Shown in pieces: positions 1 through 11,423 of a stretch of 64,000 nt of DNA. Both the position numbers and the translations under genes were made by a program. How positions within the stretch are numbered: the stretch's first letter is position 1; each line of letters starts with the position of its first letter. The notes beneath the pieces are model-generated. The model saw only the letters and a list, made by a program, of their open reading frames with translations, was not told the DNA's origin and searched no databases. This stretch comes from Rhabditoides inermis (taxonomy: Eukaryota > Nematoda > Chromadorea > Rhabditida > Rhabditidae): positions 119,501 through 183,500 of the forward strand of contig CAWZYM010000151.1 in assembly GCA_963966185.1 (NCBI GenBank), in the 5' to 3' direction.

Positions 1-41
1 TGACTACCTGATTTCTTTGAGTGTTTGCCCAATTTATAGCA

Positions 42-395
42 CTATAAACTTCTATCAGAATATTTATCTCGAATCAAATAGCACATTACAATTATGTAAA
101 TTACGGCAAGGTTACGGTAAAATACAGTAACGCAACGCCTACTGCGAGTCCCAATAACACGGATTTTTGGTAGTCCCGTGGATGCGTACGTGCTATTGGT
201 GGTGCTTGTCATCCCTGCTTGCGGCTTCTGGGGAAGTTTCGATCTCGGCGGCGGAAGATCCGGCTTCAACGATCGATCGCGAAGAGACGTCTCCAAGAGT
301 GTCATCGTCTTCGAGGATTCCTCTCCATTCTCAATGCCGTAGATGTAGAGAGTAGCAAAAGCGAATACCAGTCCGGTCAGTGTCCTCCGCCGCAC
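42..395 (-). CDS. 5' exon of a possible type II membrane protein
   Basis: An open frame starts at the ATG at 395 and reads leftwards. It begins with basic residues (MRRR) followed by a hydrophobic stretch of about 14 residues (LTGLVFAFATLYIYG), then a hydrophilic Pro/Ser/Thr-rich stem. That is the layout of a signal-anchored Golgi-type protein. The frame remains open to about position 42, but coding quality drops after roughly residue 85, where an intron probably starts; the donor was not resolved. The rest of the gene would lie beyond the left edge. I do not recognise the family. A secreted protein with a signal peptide is the main alternative. Confidence 0.35.
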   Translation of the reverse strand: MRRRTLTGLVFAFATLYIYGIENGEESSKTMTLLETSLRDRSLKPDLPPPRSKLPQKPQAGMTSTTNSTYASTGLPKIRVIGTRSRRCVTVFYRNLAVIYIIVMCYLIRDKYSDRSL

Positions 396-479
396 AGCAT
401 TGTTCAGGGGTCGGGGGAATAACAGGGGAAGGCACGCGACCGCGCGCTAGCAGAGAAAGGAAAGGAAAACTTCTATAGC

Positions 480-480
<1 letters not shown>

Positions 481-518
<38 letters not shown>
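481..518. repeat. (TA)n microsatellite
   Basis: About 19 uninterrupted TA dinucleotides lie between the divergent left-edge exon and the BTB-like gene. No function is apparent. Confidence 0.9.
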
Positions 519-521
<3 letters not shown>

Positions 522-557
522 TGAAACCGTTGTATGAAGTGAACATATGAGTTTCAG

Positions 558-1140
558 TTGGACGCGCACTCGCTCGTGCTGAAGGCCGCGTCGTCGCGGC
601 TGCGCGACCTCTCCGCCGACATCTCCGAGCTACACGTCGTATGTGCTTTTTCTAAACGCGTTCACTATGATTGCGTGTTGCTTTTTGCAGCATTTCCATG
701 CGAGAGCGGTCGAGATCGTCCTGCTGCACATGTACGGCAAGGAAGTCGAGATAAGTGAGTGGATCACATGTTTTTTGATGAGCTGAGGTGATGTAGTGGC
801 TGGCAATAGTTTTTTATTCGTGGCTTGATCGAAGGGTTGTGGTTTGTGGTAAGTTGAAGGCTCAAGTGGTGATCACTTGATTCAAGTTCCTCGTTTTCTT
901 TGTGATGATTCGAGATGATCGATTGCAGGCGCTCGCATGGCGCGGTGGGTGCTCTGGCTGGCAGTAGAGCTGCGGCTCTTCTTCCTCGTCCGCCAGTGCG
1001 AGTGGTGCGTTTTCTTCTTTTTTTTGCTTTCGGAACACGCGCGCTAAGTCTTTTCGAAGAATCGATAATTTTCGCGTATTCGTGTTCATGTGTTGCCTTG
1101 CAGTGTGCTGGGTGCGTTCGCTGAGGTGCAGGAGATGTAG
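558..1140 (+). CDS. BTB/POZ-like domain protein, 3' exons
   Basis: Four exons join in phase: 558-638, 691-754, 929-1004 and 1104-1140 (stop TAG). The translation has the layout of a BTB/POZ domain: DAHSLVLKAASSRLRDL resembles the conserved segment in which the protein is presented and its surface residues read, and HARAVEIVLLHMYGKEVEI resembles the 'A.ellLryiYtG.v.i' strand-helix. A hydrophobic helix rich in Leu and Arg follows, ending QEM. BTB domains mediate dimerisation and often recruit cullin-3 ubiquitin ligases. The 5' exons are not clear; the (TA)n repeat and an acceptor-like AG at 556-557 lie just upstream, so this is likely the 3' part of a gene. The stop at 1138-1140 is followed by an open acidic stretch, so an alternative 3' end is possible. 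Confidence 0.5.
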
Positions 1141-1843
1141 CAGGAAGAGGAGGAGGAGGTGAACCAGGAGGAGATGGAGCAGCAGCAGGGAGAAGAGGAG
1201 AAGCAGGAGAAGATGGGCTCCAACGGCATGGTGAGTGGGAAACAGAAATGCGCGAAGAATATGTGGAATGTATCAGTTCCTGTATGGCTGTGCGGATGAG
1301 TCGGGCTGCGAAGGAGAGCTGAAGGAGAAGCGCAGCAGCGGACGAGACGTACGTTCCCCCCTTTTTTGACAATTTAGTTTGCCACTTATTAGCATAGCAG
1401 ATCGGGCAGTACAGCGTGAGTATATAAACAGTTCATATACATATTCGATTGATACAAATTTTTATTCGGAATCGCAAACATGACACGTGCAAACGAAATC
1501 TTTCATTACACATCACATCCTAAGATGTTGTTTGGGGTTTTGTGGTTTGCGCACTGAAGTGTGAGTGCAGAAGTTGGCGGCGTGAAGTAGAGTTCAAACT
1601 AAACCTCTGCTCACAAAACAAAAAGACTCGATCAAAAGACTTCAAACTAAACTTTTGCTCACAAAAGACTCGATCCTCAGAATGTATTTTTTAATTCATA
1701 AAGCGGCATATTTGAGACATAATCGAGTCTGACCTCGCCTAGGTGAGTGTAGTGCAGTCGAGTGAGCGGCGGACGAGGCGACTGCGCAAGCTTCTCCGGC
1801 ACTACAATATGGAGGAGGAGAACAACAACAACAACAACAGCAA
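1141..1843 (+). CDS. possible further exons, acidic and Arg/Asn-rich
   Basis: Three stretches look exon-like. 1141-1230 encodes a Glu/Gln-rich run ending GSNGM before GTGAGT. About 1276-1349 encodes a Cys-containing segment before GTACGT. About 1752-1844 encodes an Arg-rich then Asn-rich segment before GTAGGG. Each has a plausible AG acceptor and GT donor. They could be an alternative 3' end of the BTB-like gene, entered by using the TAG at 1138-1140 as an acceptor, or a separate small gene. The residues are low-complexity, so coding status is uncertain. Confidence 0.25.
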
Positions 1844-2204
1844 GGTAGGGATTTGGGATTATGATTGATATATTTTTGCGTTAGACTTTCTTGAAATTGG
1901 CTGATAAGAGGTGTCAATTAGGTGATTAGGTCACAGAACCCGATGAAGACAAAACTAATATCAGAACAGAGATGCCCTAGGGAGTCATTATTCCAAAACG
2001 TTTTCAAATCCACATGACCGGCCATACATTTCGGAATATTTTCGTTTAACAGTATTGAATGAATTGCTTTTGGTGCTCGTCACTCTAAAATTGACAAAAA
2101 ATTGAAAAGACCCACCATCTCCCCCATGGGGGAACAGACCACGAAGGGGTGGTACGGTAACTAAGAGCACAGTCAAATTTGAAAGAAAGTAAAACACGAG
2201 TGGT

Positions 2205-2295
2205 AGAAAACACGAGCAGGACTCGAACCTGCGACAGAGCGCAGTCTGCAGATTGCTAGGTTAACATCTAACCGACTGCGCCATTGAGAACGTGG
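2205..2295 (-). repeat. tRNA-like SINE-type sequence
   Basis: On the minus strand an A-box-like TGGCGCAGTCGG is followed about 42 bases later by a B-box-like GGTTCGAGTCC, as in tRNA genes. The arms do not fold into a convincing acceptor or anticodon stem, so I read it as a tRNA-derived short interspersed element rather than a functional tRNA. It shares the word AGCAATCTG with the copy at 2510. Confidence 0.55.
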
Positions 2296-2509
2296 CATGA
2301 CCCTTTCATTGAGCGATGATCTACTGCGCGCTTGTGGTTTTTGTGAAGAAAAGTAGACAATAATGAGACACAAGCATGAGAGACGATTTGATTGTTTTCG
2401 AAAGCATACGTTTCAGCTGAAAATGAATGGTTTTCCTTCGCACCGTCCGTCTTTGATTGATCACAAATCAACTAGATGTCTCAATACTAGCAAATTGCAC
2501 TCATCGTCT

Positions 2510-2595
2510 CTATGGCGCAAGCGGTAAGAGATTCGCTCAGCAATCTGTTCGGCTGGTTCATGTGGCGGGTTCGAATTCTCTCTACATCAGGTGTT
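2510..2595 (+). repeat. tRNA-like SINE-type sequence
   Basis: An A-box-like TGGCGCAAGCGG and a B-box-like GGTTCGAATTC are spaced as in a tRNA. The shared AGCAATCTG word suggests the same family as the minus-strand copy at 2205-2295. No good cloverleaf was found by eye. Confidence 0.55.
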
Positions 2596-2702
2596 TTGCT
2601 GAAACCTTGCTACCGTAGCAATGTGCCTGCGAATCATAACTTGTGTAAATTCAGTCAATCATTTGGGATTTTTGTCCACTTTATTAGTGCTGGCTGTGAA
2701 AT

Positions 2703-2776
2703 AGCGGCGTTGGCCTAGTGTATAGAGCGGTCGTCTGTCAAGCGAAAGGGGGTTGGTTCCCCCCCCTGTCGAAGCA
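2703..2776 (+). repeat. tRNA-like sequence, degenerate
   Basis: An A-box-like TGGCCTAGTGTATAGAGC is followed by a weak B-box-like GGTTGGTTCCC. This is the third tRNA-like sequence within 600 bases, so the stretch 2200-2780 is a small cluster of such repeats. Confidence 0.4.
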
Positions 2777-3046
2777 CTTCGTTTCGCCGACATTCTCCGG
2801 ACTTTTATTTTTTTGTGTCATTTTGACAGTGGGTAGGTAACTCCCTACTGTTGGGTCCATCCGTAGAATCGCTTCATTCCATTGGCGACTGCGCGATCTC
2901 ATTCAATGCCTCGAATTACCTTTTTCTTCGCGCTATCTTACTATTCTTCGTTTCTCTCTCATTCTCACTTACTCTGGTCCTTATTTATGTTCATTGCGAA
3001 TGTGCCAATGGTGACACATAAACATATGGAGCTCGATTGCGATCTC

Positions 3047-3298
3047 GGCACAACCGGACAATTTGGCTTTTTTTTTGAATATTCACGTTACGCAAACCGT
3101 CGTGTGGATTTCGTAAACAGTCGACTCAATTAAACAGTAGGGTCGATTTCAGAAACAGTCGGGTGGATTTATCTGGCTGTGAAACAGTAGGGCCGATTTC
3201 TGAGAGGGGCTTAACAGTAGGGTGGATTCATAAACAGTCAACTGGATTTTAAACCGTAACGTGAATATTAAAAAAAAACCAAATTGTCCGGTTGTGCC
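3047..3298. mobile_element. 252-bp palindromic MITE-like element
   Basis: Arms of about 40 bases, starting GGCACAACCGGACAATTTGG at 3047 and mirrored at the right end (CCGGTTGTGCC to 3298), enclose a centre built from several degenerate copies of an 'AAACAGTAGGGT.GATTT' word. There is no coding capacity. It has the features of a miniature inverted-repeat transposable element. The target duplication was not resolved. Confidence 0.75.
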
Positions 3299-3782
3299 TG
3301 TTGGTGGCATTGCCTGTTTGTAGCGGGATGCGAGGGCGCGTGCGGCAGTCGTGAACTGCACTTCCAGCCGAGGACAGCCCCTCCATGTGGAGCGCAAGTG
3401 CAAGGTTCGACTATAGCGAGTCCGGAAATGAGTTTCACGCCGTAAAACGAGTTACATTATTAGGATGGTTAGACAAACTCTGAAAACCCAGTTTCGTTTT
3501 GATAAAATGGAACACAGGGTCAAATTCGCGGACCGCTGCCTTCTGAGCTTTACAATACGCCACGTGGTCTGTTTGACAATCAGCGAATTAGATATATCGA
3601 AAGCGAGGAAAAACTGCAATGCATTTTGTTCAGTATAGTGTATGTTCAAAATCCGCGATGATGTTTTCACACAAGAACCTGATTGTGAGCAGCACCATCC
3701 GCAACTGTCCGCTTTTTTTAAACTTTCGTCACCTGTGGACTTTTCCAGAACGCTCCAGAACGCGTCTATGCAGTGAATTAAG

Positions 3783-3929
3783 CAGTTATTCTGTTGAATT
3801 TTTTGGACTAAAAAATTGACCAAATTTTTCGCGCTCGATTTGTTTGGTAGCCAATGAGCGCCGTAGAATGGAGTTCTCGACCATTCGAGAGCGAAAAAAA
3901 ATTGGTAAAAAATTCAACAGAATAACTGA
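3783..3929. mobile_element. inverted-repeat element, about 147 bp
   Basis: The left arm starts CAGTTATTCTGTTGAATTTT and the right arm ends with its reverse complement at 3929. The arms pair imperfectly over about 45 bases. It is non-coding and MITE-like. Confidence 0.6.
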
Positions 3930-3937
3930 TTGACCGT

Positions 3938-4214
3938 TACACGGCTCGTCAAAACAACAGAGCCCGCGCATTCCCTTCTCCGTGACGGGCTCAAGCCATT
4001 TCACATCTCAGATCGGTCTAAGCCACGCCCATCAAATCTCAGCATTAAAGCCAAAAATGCATATTTGCGAATCATAACTCGACAATCACCAGTGGCAAAA
4101 CTCGCGACAACAAAAATTCGAATTCAAGCCACGCCCACTTCAATAAGCTCCGCCCACTATGATCGCCACGCTTTTTCTATAGAGGGGGTGCGGTGCGCGC
4201 TTGACGAGCCGTGG
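3938..4214. mobile_element. short-TIR element, about 277 bp
   Basis: CACGGCTCGTCA near 3940 is mirrored by TGACGAGCCGTG ending near 4213. Inside, the word AGCCACGCCCA is repeated. It sits directly beside the preceding inverted repeat. The terminal match is only about 12-14 bases, so the call is tentative. Confidence 0.4.
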
Positions 4215-4229
4215 TTAGTATATTTTTAG

Positions 4230-5157
4230 ATGTGTGGCGCGACGGTTACTTTTGTCAAGATTCACACGATCAAGCACTACCCGATGCCGATTTACAAGTG
4301 CCGCGACTGTCCATCCGCCACTATATAAGTGTGAGGTACATGTAGACGTAGACGCTCATTTTCAGACAAGCAAGGCGCACTCAAGCACCAGCGCCGGCAC
4401 CAGCACAGCTTCGACTGCTTCATCGACGAGCAGGTTGGCGTCACCACCCGGATAGTTGCACAGTCGAGAGCGACCGCGCCGCGACACACGCGACGCGTCC
4501 CTTTTGCGAAATCGCCAGTGAACGCTTGAGCACGATAATTTATGGCCTGAAATCGCAACACGTTCACTCGGCGCGCCAGCCTAGCCTCTTTTTTTTGTGG
4601 GCGCGCTGTGCCACTATCCGGGGTCCGGGCCATGGTCTTTTTGTTGATGGGCGCCCCGAAGGAGCCACTGATTCAGGTGTTCGCTGAGTTGCGACAACGG
4701 TGTTTCGGCATCGTCCGCAAGAACAAGGTTGGTGGGCGTGACAGCGTGGATGTTCGATAAATATAGATATATTTGCCGCCTGATGGATAGTTTGTGCTTT
4801 TACGGGGGGGGGGGGGAGGAGATAGGGGTCAGACACGCTGGTAAACAGAGTGTGGTGCGGCTTCTGTGGGCTCGGTTGTAGGCTCTTTTATTGCTTTGTC
4901 GTTTCGCAAAGTCCAATGTGAACTTAACAGTTTGCTTTGTAAAAGGGGCGGGTTCTGATATAGGAATAAGGCTGCCGACGCGAGAGCTGTTCGCGAGCAA
5001 CTGCGCGCAAACGGTCTAGTTTTTTAAATCTGAGATCTGAGAATACTCATTGAAGGCGAAGCGTGCGTCGGAGCAGGGAAAGAAGAAGCGGGTGACGAAG
5101 AAGGAGAAGCAGAAGAAGAAGCGCGAAGGCGAGGAGAACGAGGAGATGGAGGAGTGA
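4230..5157 (+). CDS. possible C2H2-type zinc-finger protein with basic tail; maybe broken
   Basis: Likely coding pieces are: 4230-4325 (begins MCGATVTF, contains YKCRDCPSA); 4366-4433 (contains KQGALKHQRRH and a Cys after it); 4633-4728 (ends ELRQRCFGIVRKNK before a GTTGGT donor); and 5056-5157, a Lys/Glu-rich tail ending at TGA 5155-5157. CxxC followed by HxxxH is the layout of a C2H2 zinc finger, which would bind nucleic acid. The first two pieces do not join cleanly: an in-frame TAA (4326-4328) precedes the only nearby donor, and the gap is just 36-40 bases. Either the gene is damaged here or the exon structure differs from my model. I do not recognise an orthologue. Confidence 0.4.
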
Positions 5158-5675
5158 GTGCACTGTGCACAGCACACACCCACACACCCGCACACACATA
5201 ATTACTTGATACGTGTTGTTTATTGTTTTAGTTTGTACATACAAGTGTTGTTTTTGTCTAAGTTCATACTTACTTGACACTTGGTAGTTATTGTTATGTA
5301 TCTTGTTAGACGTTGTGTACATAAGTATATAAGCGAAATAAACGTGTTACTGAAAGGCAATGTTCGTCGTTGTGTAACTGTTCAATATTACGGCTTTTTG
5401 TTCGGAATCGTTGATGTGAGAAGAGGGCTCACCTACAGACTGCTAAATTCGCCGGCTATCAGCTCGGTGGGCCGAAGAGGTGGAGGGGGCGGGCCTAGAA
5501 AAGGCGTTGCTCGAATGGGCGGAGCGTTGTCTGTTTGTTTGTGGATCCGTTTCTGCACCCTTCGAAGGGTGCTCGCGTCCAGGCGCGGCTCACTTCCACA
5601 CTTGCACCCTCACCCTACACCCTACAGTATAACCGTAACGAAAATGTTCACAAGACACAAGTTCACATAGTACAT

Positions 5676-6259
5676 ATATAGGGCATCCCCCCGTTCATCG
5701 TACGGCAGTCATTTCGCCGAATGTTTACCAGACAGCATTGAGGCATCAATTGCCCGTTATCAGCCCGCGCGAGACCATTCGACCGCGCAACTCGCGCGCT
5801 TTGCGGTCTCTTTTTAGGAAAATGAGGGTCATTTGCAAGTCTAATGAAGCAGAGTTCTCCATCTTCTGAAGTTAACTACTCTTTTCAAAATCAAGCAATC
5901 TTCACAAAATTTTGATATGTGATGTGTATCAATAGTGCCCATCGATCTCTAGTGTTCGATTTTTGATTTTCCCCGTCGTTTTTCAGAGAGTCCAAAAACC
6001 TTGATTTTGAGTCGATTTTCAATAGGAAAACTCCGAAACTTAATTACTCTCTTCAAACTTATCGCACAGCGCCCAGTTTTCTGGAGGAGATACACAGATA
6101 TAATGCTCAGAGATCTCTAGTGCTCGATTTTTCTATTTTCGTCATTTTTACCATATTTGAGCACAAAAACACACAATCGGGGCAAATTTGCATGAAATTG
6201 TCGTCTGTCTGGCGAGCCAGCGAAATTGCCGTACGATGAAAGGGGGGAATGGCCTATAA
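5676..6259. mobile_element. inverted-repeat element, about 585 bp
   Basis: The left arm (TATAGGGCATCCCCCCGTTC at 5675 onward, continuing through ATCGTACGGCA) is mirrored by TTGCCGTACGATGAA...GGCCTATA ending near 6259. The interior holds a direct repeat of about 170 bases marked by ATCTCTAGTG(T/C)TCGATTTTT. There is no ORF of note. It fills most of the 1.27-kb gap between the convergent zinc-finger-like gene and chk-1. Confidence 0.7.
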
Positions 6260-6426
6260 AATCATTTATCGCGAAACAATGTACAGCGTCATAATCTGGC
6301 ATAAAGTGATATCAATGAATCAATGTACAACTGTTCATAATCAACATGCAAAGTGACATAAACTCGGAGTCAACACGCTCACATGAGGGGAGTGTGGTGA
6401 ATGTGGACGGGCTTGGGTGGGCGTGG

Positions 6427-8785
6427 CTATGGCTGGCTGCTGGTGAGTCCCTGCTGCTCGAGCCACTGGGTGGCTTGAGGGCAGATCACATCTGCGAGGA
6501 GAGAACGCAGCAGCACGAACGCCCGCTTGAACTCCAGACCGTCTCCAGACGAGCTGAAAAGGAGATCCCTATCCCCCTCCCTCTTCACCTCTTTCTCTAT
6601 CTCTCCCTCCCCCCCCCCTCTACGACACCCATTAGCCAATCAGACAACAAGGCAAGATGTTATTTTGCACTGACCGTCGGAAGTCGACCATGACCCTGTG
6701 GTGCATGTGGTGGACGAATAGCATGCAGCTCCACGAGTGGCCGGAGACGAGCGCGCCGTCTGTGCGCGGGGTGAGAGAGTAGCCGAGGGAGGAGCAGGCG
6801 GAGGAGAGACGCGCCAGCAGGGCGGAGGCAGGCACACCCACGCAGAAGCGGGTCAGCCGGCGCGACAGGCGCTCCAACGGGTCCTCAAGTAGACAATGAT
6901 AAATCGGTAAGAGTAAAACTACGCACACTAATTCGGCCCCTTTCATCAGACCGAATGTGTGTGGAATGGAGACGCATTCGATATAATAGGCTCGCACTTA
7001 ACTCAGGATTTTTCGTTGAAAACATTATCGTGGATTTTGAACATACCGTATACTGAACGAAATGCGCAACATATTTGTTTCGCCGTTCATATCTCTACTC
7101 CGATCCCCCTCTCACATCACCACGTGGCGTAATGGTAACGCTCATGCTTAGCAGGCAGCGGTCCGCGATTTCGACCTCGGTCTTGGGTAGCCACGCAAAA
7201 TTTTGTCAAATTGAAAACACCATTCAAAGGGTTCTGATCGTTATCGTTGTCTAACCACCCTAATGTCTTTCTTGAAAAGAATGGAATTTATTTGCGGGCC
7301 CACTATACATTAGACATTATACGTTTCACGGAATATAGACATTGACACGCGTATTTGTGTGATAATACCACGAATCGAAATACAACTCTGTTCACCCAGC
7401 GCGCCTCTAGTCTAGCTGCATTCAAACAAAGAGCCACCAATGTATACCAATGTATACAATCCCCGACCCAAGTACCCAAGTTCTTAACATGTGTCCACCC
7501 TTCACCGACCGCGTTGCTGTTCTGGCTGTAGTCGAACTGGGAGGAGGAGAGGTATAGGTCGTCCATGTGCTCGGGTTGCGAGTACTTCCTGCCGCCGCCG
7601 CCGCCGCAGCTCCCATCCGGGTAGACGTGCACACGCGACAGCGGCTGAGACAGCGACTCGCTGCAGAGGATAACCATTACTATCATATATGTGGTGATCT
7701 GATAATCAGATTAGTCTGGATGTGATTGTATGCCCGATAATCATAATTTACAGATGGGAGAGAATAGAGAGATTCGCAGCAAATACAGTAAGATTGAAAT
7801 AATGACATGCTCATCAAAACGATACGTTTCACGCCCGCTAGAAATATATGAGAAAAATATAGATACTAATTGCTCCGCAATGTCGATAGATACAACAATT
7901 AAAAGCAAACAAAACTAGTCAATAAAATTCTGTTTGTTCAAACAACAAAAAAAACGAAAATTGAAACCCACTCCTGTATCTCAGCCAGCTTGCGGCGCTC
8001 CGTAGGGGCCAGGGTGGTGGAACCTGGATGAATAGGTTTTGGAGAGAGGAGAGAGGAGAGAGAGGAGAGAGAGAGGAGAGAGAGGAGAGAGAGGAGAGAG
8101 AGGAGAAAGAGGAGAGAGAGGAGAGAGGAGAGAGAGAGAGAGAGAGAGAGGAGAGAGGAGAGAGGAGAGAGGAGAGAGGAGAGAGGAGAGAGGAGAGAGG
8201 AGAGAGGAGAGAGGAGAGAGAAAGAGAGAAAGAGGGAGGAGAGAGGAGAGAGGAGAGAGGAGAGAGGAGAGAGGAGAGAGGAGAGAGGAGAGAGGAGAGA
8301 GGAGAGAGGAGAGAGGAGAGAGGAGAGAGGAGAGAGGGAGAGAGGAGAGAGGAGAGAGAGGAGAGAGAGGAGAGAGGAGAGAGGAGAGAGAAAGAGAGAG
8401 GAGAGAGAAAGAGAGAGGAGAGAGGAGAGAGAAAGAGAGAGGAGAGAGAAAGAGAGAGGAGAGAGAAAGAGAGAGGAGAGAGAAAGAGAGAGGAGAGAGG
8501 AGAGAGGAGAGAGAAAGAGAGAAAGAGAGAGGAGAGAGGAGAGAGGAGAGAGGAGAGAGGAGAGAGGAGAGAGGAGAGAGGAGAGAGGAGAGAGGAGAGA
8601 GGAGAGAGGAGAGAGGAGAGAGGAGAGAGGAGAGAGGAGAGAGGAGAGAGGAGAAAGAGAGAGGGGGGAGAGAGGAGGGGGAGAGGGGAGAGAGCAGAGA
8701 GCAGAGAGAGGAGAGAGGAGAGAGGAGAAAGAGAGAGGGGGAGAGAGGAGGGGAGAGAGAGGGGAGAGGGGAGAGAGCAGAGAGC

Positions 8786-8823
<38 letters not shown>

Positions 8824-9796
8824 GGGGGGGGAGTGGGAGAGAGAGAGAGAGAGTGGGAGGGAAGAAAGAGAGAGGGCCGGGACGCACCGTCTCGGAACCA
8901 GGGGTGTGCCCGGATGCGTTCGCTGGTGGCGCGCGCCGCCTCGTTGTCTGTGAGAATCGCACGGAGCAGGGCTGGAAAAAAGAAAATTTAAGAAGAAATA
9001 CGAATAAAACGCATACATATAACATTAAACTGTAAATTACAGCTAATTCCTTCCAATTCTCTCACTCACACAGCGCCTGGTTGTCGATCTTGCACCACGG
9101 CCGCTGCTGGAGGCTCGTCGACTCTATCCAGCCTCGGAAGCCGGCGTCGGCGGGTCGGGCCTCGTTCCACGGCAGCTCGCCTGCGAGGAGAGCCACCAGG
9201 ACCACCCCGCAAGACCACAGGTCGGCGGGCGGACCGCGGTAGCGGCGGACCAGCACCTGGAGAGGGGGAGTGAGAGAGAGAGGGGGGGAGGGAGAGAGAG
9301 GGAGAGAGAGGGGGGGGGTAGGAGGAGGGAGGGAGGGAGGGAGATAGAGGGGTAGACTGATTGTGAGCCGCGGCACCGGCGTGCAAGGCGTGGTTCCGCT
9401 GTTCCGCAACCTGCGTTTCACCCATATCATAAAACAGAAGACTCAAAACGCGAACCAATGCGAAATGTGGCGACGCGTGTAAATCAACGTTTCATCTAAT
9501 GTTTAAATTAAAGCTGACATTCGTGTGAAGTAAGGCAATTAATCGTACATGTGCTGAGGTACATATCACTAATCCCGATTACTTACAATAATTTATCTCT
9601 CATTCGCAATCGTATTTCCACACACATACACAACAATGTTTTCAAAGCAGCCGCCTTCACAGAGCGTGGAGACAAAATGAAAAAGGGTGAGATGGGACAG
9701 AGAACGCTCGAAAGAGTGTGAATATAGAAGATAGAATGGGGGAATCGGGAAAGAGAGGGAGAGAGAGAGAGGGGGAGGGAGAGAGAGAGAGGGAAA

Positions 9797-9827
<31 letters not shown>

Positions 9828-11375
9828 GGAGAGAGAGAGAGGGAGAGAGAGAGACGGCGTACCTGTGGGGACGCATAGGGCATGGTTCCGCACTGCGCGT
9901 CCAGCACCCTTTCCTTCTCGTTGTGGCGGAAGATCGTCGCCATCCCAAAGTCCGAGATCTTCAGTGTATCTACAGGGAGTTTTTTTTAAACCATTATCAA
10001 ATGTGTTATATCATACAATTTTACTCAGTCCTGGGATATGGAAACGTGCTAACACGTTTCGATGAAATTTGTTATCAATGGAAATGTGGAAAGTACGTTT
10101 AAATTTCATTAACAGCTTTAAGCGCTAATAAGCTTGTGAAAAACAATTCCTCGCTAGTATATGATCTCATATATATTACACTTCACAACGTATTACATCC
10201 AGTTATCTGTTTTTCACTCATATAGCGCACAATGTAATATATGTCTCACCGCATTCTCGAGAGCCAAAACATGATGCATGAACAATGTATTATCACTAAA
10301 CCCTAATGTGTCCGATAGTCCGATCGAATAAATAACAAAATATAAAGCTCTAAAAACGCACCGGCCTGTGTGAGGAGCAGATTCTCGGGTTTGATGTCGC
10401 GATGCGCAATGCCCTGCAAGAGAAAGGAATGGACCGATTATATACCATACGTTTCAGCTATAGGATTTCCAGAAAAGATGACGACGAAGCGGTATGTGCC
10501 GGATGCCGGACATCCTCTTTTCACTATCAACGTTTTCGTGCGAAACAGAGAACCAAATAGCAATCTGACTTTTAGTGTAGCATTACCAAAAAGTGTAGAG
10601 ACAAAGAGATCAAATTCAAATACCGGCGCATTTGCAATTTGAACTACCGCGGGAACAAAACAACTAACAATACGAGTTTGTGAGAGAGTAGGCAGGGACA
10701 ACCACACGTACCTTTCCGTGCATGAAGTCCAGACCGTCGAGTAGCTGTCGGAAGTAATGCTGCGCCTTACCGCGACCCATGCCCACGTCCGGCTCTGAAG
10801 GAACGATAGCAACTTTTAAAGGTCTTCGAAATACGAGGTGTCCGTTTCGAAGAGACTATTCCACACAAACGAGCTATATAAGGGATAATGCGCGCACCGA
10901 TCTGGTCGAATAGCTCGCCGCCGTCTGCGTACTCGAGCATGATCTGGAACTCCTCCTTCCGCTCGTCCACCCGCATTCCGATGTAGCGGATGATGTTGTC
11001 GTGGCCCGCGCCTTGCGACAGCATGCGCTGCAGAAGCGCCTGCAAAGAAGAAGACACATGCTTTCATTGATACCTTTACAGCCAGTACTTTGTTATCACA
11101 TGTTAAACACAAAAATAGCTCGATGAAAGTGTTGGCTGCGTGAAACATATCTCTTATGGCATAACCAGCATACGATATCTAGACTAGACTCGGAACAGAA
11201 CTCCGATACTTTTGTATAATATAAATAACTACCCGAGCATACCTCCTTGCGGAATGCGGCGACGGTGTTGGGGTCGCGGCGCAGGTCCATGCACTTCATG
11301 GCCACCGCGCACTGCATCCCACGGTCCACCACCAGCTTCACCTCACCGAACGCACATGAAATGTCACTCTATTTA

Positions 11376-11423
<48 letters not shown>

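Noticed and set aside
764..1372. 202-residue minus-strand frame opposite the BTB-like gene
   Set aside because: Ser/Pro/Arg-rich shadow of the plus-strand exons and their acidic extension, with no splice or domain support.
2205..2776. Functional tRNA gene cluster
   Set aside because: A and B boxes are present, but acceptor and anticodon stems do not pair well and the sequences recur as repeats, including in introns.
8040..8870. Possible CRISPR-like or minisatellite array
   Set aside because: No constant repeat with unique spacers is present. It is a purine satellite in a eukaryotic intron.
7919..9035. Very long Ser/Leu/Pro and Arg/Glu open frames (over 300 codons) on both strands
   Set aside because: They exist only because the purine tract lacks stop codons in several frames. 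The real chk-1 exons at both edges are in other frames and splice around it.
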